Below are positions 52,794 through 60,789 of a stretch of 64,000 nt of DNA, in pieces. The DNA lies in the NCBI GenBank assembly GCA_963705285.1, contig OY970066.1:2666001-2730000 (forward strand), read 5' to 3'. The position numbers and the translations under genes are program-made. Source of the stretch: JACMLD01 sp963705285 (lineage in GTDB: Bacteria > Bacteroidota > Bacteroidia > Chitinophagales > Chitinophagaceae). Position 1 is the first letter of the stretch, and every line of letters begins with the position of its first letter. The notes beneath the pieces were generated by a model that did no database searches, was not told the origin of the DNA, and was given only the letters and a program-made list of their open reading frames with translations.

Positions 52794-53642
52794 ATGTTTG
52801 ATACAGTAACCATAGTAGGCGTAGGTTTAATAGGAGGGTCGCTTGGCCTTGCACTCAAAGAAAAAGGCATTGCAAAACACGTGGTAGGGGTGGGCCGCTC
52901 GCAGGAAAGCATCAATAGGGCAATTGAACTGGGCCTGATAGATGAAACACTGCCGCTGGAAGAAGCGGTGGCCAAAAGCAACCTGGTGTATGTATCTATA
53001 CCGGTAGATGTTACATTGCCCGTAATGCAGCGCATCATGGACCTGGTAACGGATCAGCAAATTGTGGTAGATGCCGGTTCCACAAAAAATGCCTTGTGCC
53101 AGGCGCTGGCCGATCATCCCATGCGCAGGCGTTTTGTAGCCACTCATCCTATGTGGGGTACAGAATACAGCGGGCCGGAAGCAGCGGTAAGAAATGCATT
53201 TGCAGGACGCACCTGTGTGATATGCGAGAAAGAAAAAAGCGATGCAGATGCTGTTGCCAAAGTAGAAGAGATGTACAAACAAATTGGAATGCACATGGTG
53301 TACATGGATGCGGTAAGCCACGATATGCATGCGGCCTATGTAAGCCATATATCTCATATCACATCTTTTGCACTGGCCAATACCGTACTGGAAAAAGAAA
53401 AAGAAGAAGATGCCATTTTTGAACTGGCAGGCGGTGGTTTTGAAAGTACCGTACGTTTGGCAAAAAGCAATCCGGCTATGTGGGTACCCATCTTTATGCA
53501 AAACCGCGAGAATGTGCTGGATGTCTTAAATGAACATATTTCGCAACTGAGAAAGTTTAAAGCTTGTCTTGAAAAAGAGAATTACGGCTATTTATTACAA
53601 CTTATTGAAGATGCCAACAAAATAAGAAGGATTATTAAATGA
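52794..53642 (+). CDS. tyrA: Prephenate dehydrogenase
   Basis: 282 residues. NAD-binding motif GVGLIGGSLGLALKEKG (9-25), then VDAGSTKNALCQAL, and the catalytic region THPMWGTEYSGPEAA with the conserved His. It oxidatively decarboxylates prephenate to 4-hydroxyphenylpyruvate. Single-domain form without ACT or mutase fusion. Same strand and direction as the rest of the aromatic cluster. Confidence 0.95.
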   Translation: MFDTVTIVGVGLIGGSLGLALKEKGIAKHVVGVGRSQESINRAIELGLIDETLPLEEAVAKSNLVYVSIPVDVTLPVMQRIMDLVTDQQIVVDAGSTKNALCQALADHPMRRRFVATHPMWGTEYSGPEAAVRNAFAGRTCVICEKEKSDADAVAKVEEMYKQIGMHMVYMDAVSHDMHAAYVSHISHITSFALANTVLEKEKEEDAIFELAGGGFESTVRLAKSNPAMWVPIFMQNRENVLDVLNEHISQLRKFKACLEKENYGYLLQLIEDANKIRRIIK

Positions 53643-53880
53643 GGAATAATGTGGAAATGTGATGAATGTGTAAATGTGAAAATGTGATGAATGTGAAAAT
53701 GGGGTGAACGTGAAAATGTGTAAATGTGACGAATGTGAAAATGAGATCTAAATATCACCAATGCTGAAGCGGTTTAACAATCATCGCCCGCGCAGCCCTG
53801 AAAGGGCGTAACACAATAGCCCCGGGTGCAACCCGGGGGATTGGGGTTGGTGTTTTATCAGCCCTGCAGGGGCGTAACAA
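53643..53880. repeat. GTGAAAATGTG-type repeat and paired REP-like palindromes
   Basis: 53643-53747 has about eight degenerate GTGATGAATGTGAAAATG units. Then come palindromes GCCCT-GAA-AGGGC (53795-53807), CCCCGGG-TGCAA-CCCGGGG (53820-53838) and GCCCTGCAGGGGC (53861-53873); the first and last are both followed by GTAACA. Hairpins lack T-runs. Fills the gap before the DAHP synthase gene. Confidence 0.8.
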
Positions 53881-53958
53881 AACAACGTATCATTATTACC
53901 AAACATAAAAATAAAACCCTGCAAGCACTCCATTAGTGGTTAGGGGTTACCTTTACAA

Positions 53959-55047
53959 ATGCAAGCAATAGCAACAACAATGAAAGAACTAGTACAGGAA
54001 AAATGGAACAAGCGTCCATTGATCATTTCCGGTCCCTGCAGCGCAGAGACCGAAGAACAGTTAATAGCTACCGCACAGCGTTTAGCTAATACCGGCAAAA
54101 TAGACATGCTGCGGGCAGGTATCTGGAAACCACGTACAAAACCGGGTTTGTTTGAAGGCATTGGCGCCAAAGGTTTGCCATGGCTGCAACAGGCAAAAAA
54201 GCTCACCGGCCTGCCTACTACTGTGGAAGTAGCTACCGGCAAACAGGTAGAAGACGCCCTCACTTTTGATGTAGACGTTTTATGGATTGGCGCACGCACC
54301 ACCGTTAACCCCTTCAGCGTACAGGAAGTGGCCGATGCATTGAGAGGTGTGGATATTCCGGTACTTATTAAAAATCCTATCAATCCTGATCTTGAATTGT
54401 GGACCGGCGCCGTTGAACGCGTTGCCAGGGCCGGCATCAAACAGATTGGACTTATACACCGCGGCTTTTCTTCTTACGGCAATACCGAATACCGCAATGC
54501 TCCTATGTGGCACCTGGCCATTGAAATGAAACGCCGTAACCCGCATATGATGATCATCAACGACCCTTCTCATATCTGCGGACGCAGGGATATTTTACTG
54601 GAGGTGGCGCAGGAAGCCATTGACCTGGACTTTGACGGACTGATGATAGAATCGCATATAGACCCAGATAATGCCTGGAGCGATGCCAAACAACAGATTA
54701 CACCAGAACAACTGGCCGAAATGCTGGATACCATTGTTTGGAGAAAAGAAGATGTAAACTCCGCTGCCGACCATGCTGCCCTTGAAAAACTGCGCCAGCA
54801 AATCAACCACCTCGATGACGAAATGATGCAGATACTGGGCCAGCGCATGAAAATTGCCGACCAGATTGGTAAATACAAAAAAGAAAACAATATCACCATC
54901 CTGCAAACCAACCGCTGGAACGAAATCCTGGAAAGGGCCTTCAACCGCGGTGAAAAACTGGGACTGGGAAAAGAATTTATTACCAAGTACCTGGATGCAG
55001 TGCATATGGAAAGTATCAATCACCAGAATAAAGTGATGAATAGCTAA
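53959..55047 (+). CDS. DAHP synthase fused to chorismate mutase
   Basis: 362 residues. The N-terminal domain (about 1-262) is the KDO8P-synthase-like DAHP synthase: LIISGPCSAETEEQL, RAGIWKPRTKPGLFEG, GLIHRGFSSY, NDPSHICGRRD. It joins phosphoenolpyruvate and erythrose 4-phosphate. The C-terminal AroQ-type chorismate mutase (about 270-355) is seen in LEKLRQQINHLDDEMMQILG and KMKIADQIG-like helices. The pair puts the first pathway step and the branch step to prephenate on one chain, where the mutase can act as a regulatory domain. A start at M8 (ATG 53980) is possible. Confidence 0.94.
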   Translation: MQAIATTMKELVQEKWNKRPLIISGPCSAETEEQLIATAQRLANTGKIDMLRAGIWKPRTKPGLFEGIGAKGLPWLQQAKKLTGLPTTVEVATGKQVEDALTFDVDVLWIGARTTVNPFSVQEVADALRGVDIPVLIKNPINPDLELWTGAVERVARAGIKQIGLIHRGFSSYGNTEYRNAPMWHLAIEMKRRNPHMMIINDPSHICGRRDILLEVAQEAIDLDFDGLMIESHIDPDNAWSDAKQQITPEQLAEMLDTIVWRKEDVNSAADHAALEKLRQQINHLDDEMMQILGQRMKIADQIGKYKKENNITILQTNRWNEILERAFNRGEKLGLGKEFITKYLDAVHMESINHQNKVMNS

Positions 55048-55165
55048 CATTCGGGCACCTGCACCTCAGAAAAGAAATCCGGGTGTAACATCAATGAAAC
55101 AATGGCAATGCCATACGGTAAATTGTCTGCCATGGGTTTCGATTATCATTATAAACCACCATTGA

Positions 55166-56215
55166 ATGGCTGTTTTAGCAGAACCTGTCCGCACCAGGGG
55201 CAGGCAATCGTATCGGTTTTCCAATTCGTCGGTAGATTATTACCTGGCCAACGGCATCAGTCAGTTAAAAGCGATCACTGATGTGCGTTCAACCATTATC
55301 ATTACTGATCAAAATGTATTTAATGCCCATACCAAACGCTTTAAAAACTGGAAGACTATTGTACTGCCAGCCGGTGAGCAATACAAGAACCAGGCAACGG
55401 TTGATAATCTTATTACGCAGCTCATAGAAATGGGCGCCGACCGTACGTCTACCCTGGTAGGTGTTGGTGGCGGTGTTATTACAGATATTACCGGTTATGC
55501 GGCATCGGTATACATGCGGGGTATACGTTTTGGTTTTATACCCACCAGTATACTGGCTATGGTAGATGCTAGCATTGGCGGCAAAAACGGTATTGATGTG
55601 GGCTTGTATAAAAATATGGTAGGCATCATACGCCAGCCGTCTTTTATTCTGCATGATATGGTGTTTGTAAACTCGCTGCCCGCGTCTGAATGGGAAAATG
55701 GGTTTGCTGAAATTATCAAACACGCCTGTATAAGAGATGCGGCCATGTTTCAGCAGCTCGAAGAAAATTCCCTGGCCAAATATCAGCATAAAAAAACGTT
55801 GGTCTGCGATCTCATACAACGCAATGCCATTTTAAAAACAAAAGTGGTGCAGAAAGATGAGTTTGAAAAAGGCGATAGAAAATTATTGAATTTCGGACAT
55901 ACGCTCGCCCATGCCATTGAAAATATGTACGCTTTTTCTCACGGCCAGGCAGTAGCCATTGGCATGACGTATGCGTGCCATATTTCTGAACAGCTCAGTG
56001 GGTTTAAACAAACCAAAAGGGTCACAGATCTTATCAGCAAATACGGGTTGCCTACGTACACTTCATTTGATAAAGGAAAAGCATTTGAGATACTGCAAAA
56101 AGATAAAAAGAAAGTAAGCACCGCCATGAATTATGTGCTGCTGGAGAAAATAGGCAAGGGTGTGGTTAAACAGATTCCGTTAAAGGAACTGGAAGCCATT
56201 ATTAATCATCTTTAA
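55166..56215 (+). CDS. aroB: 3-Dehydroquinate synthase
   Basis: 349 residues. NAD-binding and metal site motifs: GVGGGVITDITGYAASVYMR (about 93-112), PTSILAMVDASIGGKNGID, EIIKHACIRD (about 183) and the metal His pair in NFGHTLAHAIE with a later His in SHGQAVAIGM. It cyclises DAHP to 3-dehydroquinate, step two of the shikimate pathway. 22 bp before aroA, clearly one unit. Confidence 0.97.
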   Translation: MAVLAEPVRTRGRQSYRFSNSSVDYYLANGISQLKAITDVRSTIIITDQNVFNAHTKRFKNWKTIVLPAGEQYKNQATVDNLITQLIEMGADRTSTLVGVGGGVITDITGYAASVYMRGIRFGFIPTSILAMVDASIGGKNGIDVGLYKNMVGIIRQPSFILHDMVFVNSLPASEWENGFAEIIKHACIRDAAMFQQLEENSLAKYQHKKTLVCDLIQRNAILKTKVVQKDEFEKGDRKLLNFGHTLAHAIENMYAFSHGQAVAIGMTYACHISEQLSGFKQTKRVTDLISKYGLPTYTSFDKGKAFEILQKDKKKVSTAMNYVLLEKIGKGVVKQIPLKELEAIINHL

Positions 56216-56237
56216 ATGCCCGTTGAAGGGTAGGGGA

Positions 56238-57506
56238 ATGAAAGTCACCATACAACCATCTGCGTTATCTGGCAATATACAGGCACCGGCCTCCAAAAGC
56301 TCCATGCAGCGGGCCTGTGCGGCTGCGCTGGTGGCCAAAGGTAAAAGTGTGATCAACAATCCCGGTCATTCTAATGACAACAAAGCAGCCATGGACATTG
56401 TACAACGGTTGGGTGCAACCGTTACCCTCAGCAGCAATACGCTGGTTATTGAGGGCAATGGCGTACAACCGGTAGCGGCTGATATCAATTGCGGAGAAAG
56501 TGGCTTAAGCATACGCATGTTTACGCCGCTGGTGGCGCTGAGTGAAAAGCAGGTAACCATCAACGGTAGTGGCAGCCTGGCCACACGTCCTATGGATTTT
56601 TTTGATGAAATTCTGCCCTTATTACAAGTAAAAATAAAAAGCCAGGCCGGCAAGCTGCCATTGGTGATACAAGGACCAGTGGTGCCAATAGATATTACGG
56701 TGGATGGCTCGCTCAGTTCGCAGTTTTTAACGGGCTTGCTTATGGCATATGCCGCCGCGGGTGCAAACAACGTTGCTATAACTGTTACCAACCTTAAAAG
56801 CCGGCCATATATTGATCTTACATTAAACGTGATGAAACAGTTTGAGCTGAAGGTGCCAGAAAATAGAAACTATGAAAGCTTTTATTTTAATGCTTCACCA
56901 ACCCAACCAACTAATCAACCAATCAACTACACGGTAGAAGGAGACTGGAGCGGTGGCGCATTTCTGTTAGTAGCCGGCGCCATTGCCGGAAATATCACCG
57001 TAAAAGGGCTGGATGTATATTCTACCCAGGCAGATAAAGCAGTATTGCAGGCACTGATGGACTGTGGTGCTGGTATTTCCATTGAGCCATCGCAGATTGA
57101 ACTAAGGCCTTTGCCGCTGAAAGCTTTCCATTTTAATGCAACCGACTGCCCCGATCTATTTCCGCCACTGGTAGCATTGGCCGCCTGTTGCAACGGCACC
57201 ACTTCAATAGAAGGTGCCACCCGCCTTACCCATAAAGAAAGTAACCGCGCCCTTACCCTGCAGGAAGAGTTTGGCAAGATGGGTATTGAAATAACATTGC
57301 AGGACGATCTGATGCTGATCAAGGGCGGCACCGGTTTAAAGCGCGCTACTGTACATTCAAGGCACGACCACCGCATTGCAATGGCTTGCGCAGTAGCCGG
57401 GCTTGTAGCAGACGGCGAGGTAACGATTGAAGCCGCCGACGCAGTTAATAAATCTTACCCCGATTTTTATGACCATTTGAAAGTACTGGGTGCATCAGTA
57501 AAGTAG
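56238..57506 (+). CDS. aroA: EPSP synthase (3-phosphoshikimate 1-carboxyvinyltransferase)
   Basis: 422 residues from ATG 56238 (MKVTIQPSALSGN); a TTG five codons earlier is unlikely. Lys20 and Ser21 in APASKSSMQRA bind phosphoshikimate. The PEP-site loop reads CGESGLSIRMF (85-95), where E. coli has GNAGTAMRPL: Gly is kept, but the positions of E. coli Thr97 and Pro101 are Leu90 and Met94. Later motifs HDHRIAMA and KSYPDFYDHL are normal. Residues 220-231 (SPTQPTNQPINY) are translated from a TTGATTGG-type repeat and look like an insertion in a surface loop. Confidence 0.95.
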   Translation: MKVTIQPSALSGNIQAPASKSSMQRACAAALVAKGKSVINNPGHSNDNKAAMDIVQRLGATVTLSSNTLVIEGNGVQPVAADINCGESGLSIRMFTPLVALSEKQVTINGSGSLATRPMDFFDEILPLLQVKIKSQAGKLPLVIQGPVVPIDITVDGSLSSQFLTGLLMAYAAAGANNVAITVTNLKSRPYIDLTLNVMKQFELKVPENRNYESFYFNASPTQPTNQPINYTVEGDWSGGAFLLVAGAIAGNITVKGLDVYSTQADKAVLQALMDCGAGISIEPSQIELRPLPLKAFHFNATDCPDLFPPLVALAACCNGTTSIEGATRLTHKESNRALTLQEEFGKMGIEITLQDDLMLIKGGTGLKRATVHSRHDHRIAMACAVAGLVADGEVTIEAADAVNKSYPDFYDHLKVLGASVK

Positions 57507-57644
57507 GCGATGTAATTTTTACATCTATTTTATTCTGTTTGTATACATCCATCCGCACAATAGGAAGCCATATTTGTGTAAATCCAATAAATCCTTGTCA
57601 TCCGTGTTCAAAAAATATCCAAACCGCGCAGCGGTATAAATCAA

Positions 57645-58316
57645 ATGTCAACATCGCAACAAATAGTAGCATCATGGGCCGCCAACGCTGCCAACTGGAT
57701 TGCTACCATCGACAACGCAGAATTGGAAAGCCGTACGCTGGTTACCAATGATGCCATTGTTTCGGCAATTGGCAATTATACTATCAATACCGTTCTTGAT
57801 ATTGGTTGCGGAGAAGGGTGGTTAACCCGGGCTTTGCGCAGTAAAGGGAAGCAGTCATATGGGGTGGATGCTATTGCCGGGCTGGTTAATAATGCCATTG
57901 CCAAAGATGGCCCGTTTTATGAAACTGGTACTTATCAGCAACTGGCAGCAGGTAAAAAATTAATGCAACCATTGTCTGATGCAGCTGTTATTAATTTTGC
58001 GTTGATAGACAAAGATGAAACCGCTGCATTGGTACAGGCCATTCCGCAATACCTGGTAAAGAATGGCTTACTGTTTATTCAAACCCTGCACCCATTGGCC
58101 ATTGCGGCTACCGGTGAATATACCAGTGGGTGGAAAGATGGAAGCTGGAACGGTATGAAAAGAAGTTTTGAACAGCCATATCAGTGGTACTTTCGTACAT
58201 TAGGAGACTGGTTACAGTTATTTGCTGCTAAGTATCATGTAATCGCAGTTAAAGAACCTGTTCATCCACAAACAAAGAAACCGTTGTCGGTTATCTTTAT
58301 ATTACAAACTAAATAA
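57645..58316 (+). CDS. Class I SAM-dependent methyltransferase
   Basis: 223 residues. SAM-binding motif I is VLDIGCGEGWLTRAL (about 50-64); motif II acidic residue in SYGVDAIAGLV; LFIQTLHPLAIA follows. The C-terminal half has aromatic residues (QPYQWYFRTLGDWLQL). It sits between aroA and aroC, 28 bp before aroC, and so is likely co-expressed. It is not a known shikimate enzyme, and the substrate could be an aromatic or quinone intermediate; inference from location. Confidence 0.85.
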   Translation: MSTSQQIVASWAANAANWIATIDNAELESRTLVTNDAIVSAIGNYTINTVLDIGCGEGWLTRALRSKGKQSYGVDAIAGLVNNAIAKDGPFYETGTYQQLAAGKKLMQPLSDAAVINFALIDKDETAALVQAIPQYLVKNGLLFIQTLHPLAIAATGEYTSGWKDGSWNGMKRSFEQPYQWYFRTLGDWLQLFAAKYHVIAVKEPVHPQTKKPLSVIFILQTK

Positions 58317-58344
58317 GCAATTCCATTTTGCGGCACTGTGAATT

Positions 58345-59385
58345 ATGAATGCATTTGGTAGAATATTCCGCGTACACATTTTTGGAGAATCGCATGGCGA
58401 ATCTGCCGGAATCAATATTGATGGCTGCCCCGCCGGTCTCTCATTATCTCCCGAAGATTTTTTGGAAGATATAGAAAGAAGAAAAGGCGGTACTCAAAAA
58501 GGTACCACACCCCGGAAGGAAGATGATATACCCATTTTTAAAAGTGGCGTGTTCAATGGTAAAACAACCGGCGCACCCATTACCATTTTATTTGAAAATA
58601 AAAATACGCGTAGTGGAGATTATGAAAAACAGCGCGCCGTGCCCAGGCCCGGCCATGCAGATTTTGTAGCGCATGCCAAGTTTGGCGGCTTCGAAGATTT
58701 CAGGGGCGGCGGCCATTTCAGCGGGCGCCTTACCGTTTGCCTGGTGGCCGTGGGTGTAATTGCTAAAAAGTTATTGGCAAAGGTTGACCTCACCCCCGGC
58801 CCCTCTCCAAAGGAGAGGGGAGCGTCAGGCATCACCGTTACGTCAACCATTCTTGAAATTGGCGGCGAAAAAGATCTTGAGGCAGGTTTGCAAAAAGCCA
58901 TCGATCAAAAAGATTCTATCGGCGGTATTGTAGAATGCAGGGTAAACGGCTTGCCAGTTGGCCTGGGCGAACCCTTTTTTGATTCAATAGAGTCGGTTAT
59001 CAGTCATGCCGTGTTTGCCATACCCGCCATTCGCGCCATTGAATTTGGAACCGGATTTGCCGCTGCCCGAATGTTTGGTGTTGAACATAACGATGCCATT
59101 GAAGATAAGGCCGGTAAAACCACTACTAACCACGCAGGTGGCGTGGTGGGCGGTATTACCAATGGCAACGAGGTGGTGTTTCGCATTGCGGTTAAGCCCA
59201 CTTCTTCCACGCCAAAAGAACAACATACGCTAAACTGGGAAACCGGTGAGGTGGAAAGTTTTTCAGTAAAAGGGCGGCACGACTTGTGCATTGCATTACG
59301 CGTGCCCGTGGTGTTGGAAGCAGTAACTGCCCTGGCGCTGGTTGATTTGCTGATGCTGGAGCACCACATTAAAAGAATACTTTAA
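58345..59385 (+). CDS. aroC: Chorismate synthase with an in-frame repeat insertion
   Basis: 346 residues. Family motifs: FGRIFRVHIFGESHGES, RRKGGTQKGTTPRKEDD, RPGHADFVAHAKFGGFEDFR (101-120), GGGHFSGRLT and the C-terminal KGRHDLCIALRVPVV. It eliminates phosphate from EPSP using reduced FMN. Residues about 147-160 (VDLTPGPSPKERGA) are the translation of a palindromic repeat at 58788-58822, inserted between AKKLLAK and ITVTSTI. The frame and all motifs are kept, so the enzyme is probably active. Confidence 0.96.
   Translation: MNAFGRIFRVHIFGESHGESAGINIDGCPAGLSLSPEDFLEDIERRKGGTQKGTTPRKEDDIPIFKSGVFNGKTTGAPITILFENKNTRSGDYEKQRAVPRPGHADFVAHAKFGGFEDFRGGGHFSGRLTVCLVAVGVIAKKLLAKVDLTPGPSPKERGASGITVTSTILEIGGEKDLEAGLQKAIDQKDSIGGIVECRVNGLPVGLGEPFFDSIESVISHAVFAIPAIRAIEFGTGFAAARMFGVEHNDAIEDKAGKTTTNHAGGVVGGITNGNEVVFRIAVKPTSSTPKEQHTLNWETGEVESFSVKGRHDLCIALRVPVVLEAVTALALVDLLMLEHHIKRIL
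58788..58822. repeat. Palindromic repeat inserted in aroC
   Basis: CCCCTCTCC (58800-58808), loop AAA, GGAGAGGGG (58812-58820), preceded by CTCACCCCCGG. The translated product LTPGPSPKERG is, from my memory of Bacteroidota genomes, a recurrent inserted peptide encoded by a mobile palindrome. It may be a REP or MITE-like element. Confidence 0.8.
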
Positions 59386-59393
59386 TTATTGCC

Positions 59394-59696
59394 ATGCCTG
59401 TTATTTACCACGTTACCACCACCGCCGAATGGGAGGCGGCCCAACAAAAAGGCGCTTATACCACACCGTCATTGCAAGATGAAGGATTTATTCATTGTTC
59501 TGCAGATGATGCACAGGTGCAGGGGGTATTGCAACGTTATTTTGCCGGTAAAACCAATTTGCTTAAACTGGTAATTGATACCAATAAACTCAGCAGCCGG
59601 TTTATTTATGAATGGTCGCCATCAACTGCCGATACATTTCCGCATGTGTACGGTCCCATTAATTTGAATGCGGTTATTGAAACCATCAAAATCTGA
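59394..59696 (+). CDS. DUF952 domain protein
   Basis: 100 residues of the DUF952 family: IYHVTTTAEWEAAQQKG, DEGFIHCSADDAQVQGV, LKLVIDTNKL and FPHVYGPINLNAV. The fold resembles ADP-ribosyltransferase-like small proteins, but function is not established. 8 bp after aroC, so it is likely in the same transcript. Confidence 0.9.
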   Translation: MPVIYHVTTTAEWEAAQQKGAYTTPSLQDEGFIHCSADDAQVQGVLQRYFAGKTNLLKLVIDTNKLSSRFIYEWSPSTADTFPHVYGPINLNAVIETIKI

Positions 59697-59705
59697 ACAT
59701 CATTC

Positions 59706-60002
59706 ATGCATAGCTATACCGTTAATGCCTCACTGCAGATATTGCCGGTTGTGCAGGACAGGCATCCGTACGAATGGGTAGATGAAGCCATTGCCGTTAT
59801 TCAACAATCGGGCATCAAATATGAAGTGGGTCCGTTTGCCACCGTAATAGAAGGCAGCTATGCAGAAGTAATGAAAGTGATCAATGATGTTAATGAATGG
59901 TTGTACAGCCAGCATTGCAACGAATGGATATGTAATGCGCAAATACAGTTGCGTAGCGGCGGTAATATTACCGGCGATGAGAAAACAGGTAAGTTTAAGT
60001 AA
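59706..60002 (+). CDS. MTH1187/YkoF-type thiamine-binding-like protein (DUF77)
   Basis: 98 residues. Pattern: NASLQILPVVQDRHPYEWVD, IKYEVGPFATVIEGSYAEVM and CNEWICNAQIQLRSGG, which fits the ferredoxin-like MTH1187/YkoF family that can bind thiamine or related ligands. Last gene of the plus-strand run; its stop touches the stop of the convergent VanX-like gene. Confidence 0.85.
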   Translation: MHSYTVNASLQILPVVQDRHPYEWVDEAIAVIQQSGIKYEVGPFATVIEGSYAEVMKVINDVNEWLYSQHCNEWICNAQIQLRSGGNITGDEKTGKFK

Positions 60003-60740
60003 TTATTTTTTCTTGTCGAGGTTTTTGAATTCAGCAAAGGGTATATCCATGCATTCAAAATAATTTTTCTCATCCGGCCAGGAGTAATGCCACCATTCTG
60101 TTTCAAACATTTTGAAACCATGCTTTTCCATTACATCTCTCAAAATTTTACGGTTTTGCAGCGCTTCAAAAGGAATGGCCATAAAAGTATGGTGCGCCGT
60201 ATCGCTAAAATTATCAAACCCGGTTGGCATTTGTAATTCTTTGCCATTGTGATTGTAGATAATGGTGAGGTCTACAGCAATGCCCCGGTTATGACCGCTT
60301 CCTTTTTTAGGGTCGGCCACATATTTTTCATTCAGCACCAGTTCCCAAAATTTTTCGGTAATGGAATACGGCCGATAGGCATCAAATACCTTCAGGCCCA
60401 TCCCTTTCTCATTGAGCTCTTTTTGTACGGCAGCCAGGGCTTTAGCGGCAGGCAGACGCATAAAAGTGTAGGTGGTTTTGCCAGGGTACATATTCCGCCG
60501 CATAAAATTTTTATCGGTTGCGTATTTCAAATCGTACATTATGCCCGGCGCCAGCGTCTTTAATTCAACCATTTGCTTGTTACTGTCTGCTTTTACCGTA
60601 TTGTTGTACATGCCAATGTCTTTTATAACAGGTACACCATATTTGCTAAGCGGTGGTTCAACAGACTGGGTAAAGGCCAATATGGTGTTGAGTACCAACG
60701 CGGTTGTTAAAAAAAAATGACGGTGTTTGGGTAAATTCAT
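60003..60740 (-). CDS. D-Ala-D-Ala dipeptidase (VanX/M15 family)
   Basis: 245 residues with a signal peptide (about 1-24). Zn-peptidase motifs: SGHNRGIAVDLTI (SxHxxGxAxD, about 147-159) and the catalytic Glu and third ligand His in ETEWWHYSW (about 214-222). FDAYRPYSITEKFWEL carries the catalytic Arg. In Bacteroidota this enzyme is normally an envelope peptidase recycling D-Ala-D-Ala, with no link to vancomycin resistance unless a vanHA set is present; none is seen. Confidence 0.92.
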   Translation of the reverse strand: MNLPKHRHFFLTTALVLNTILAFTQSVEPPLSKYGVPVIKDIGMYNNTVKADSNKQMVELKTLAPGIMYDLKYATDKNFMRRNMYPGKTTYTFMRLPAAKALAAVQKELNEKGMGLKVFDAYRPYSITEKFWELVLNEKYVADPKKGSGHNRGIAVDLTIIYNHNGKELQMPTGFDNFSDTAHHTFMAIPFEALQNRKILRDVMEKHGFKMFETEWWHYSWPDEKNYFECMDIPFAEFKNLDKKK

Positions 60741-60789
60741 CGATAAAATTTGGTTTTTTCGAAATTACAGTATCTTTTTACATAATAAT

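Noticed and set aside
60003..60740. Vancomycin resistance locus
   Set aside because: Only a VanX-family peptidase with a signal peptide is present; there is no VanH, VanA/B ligase or VanRS beside it.
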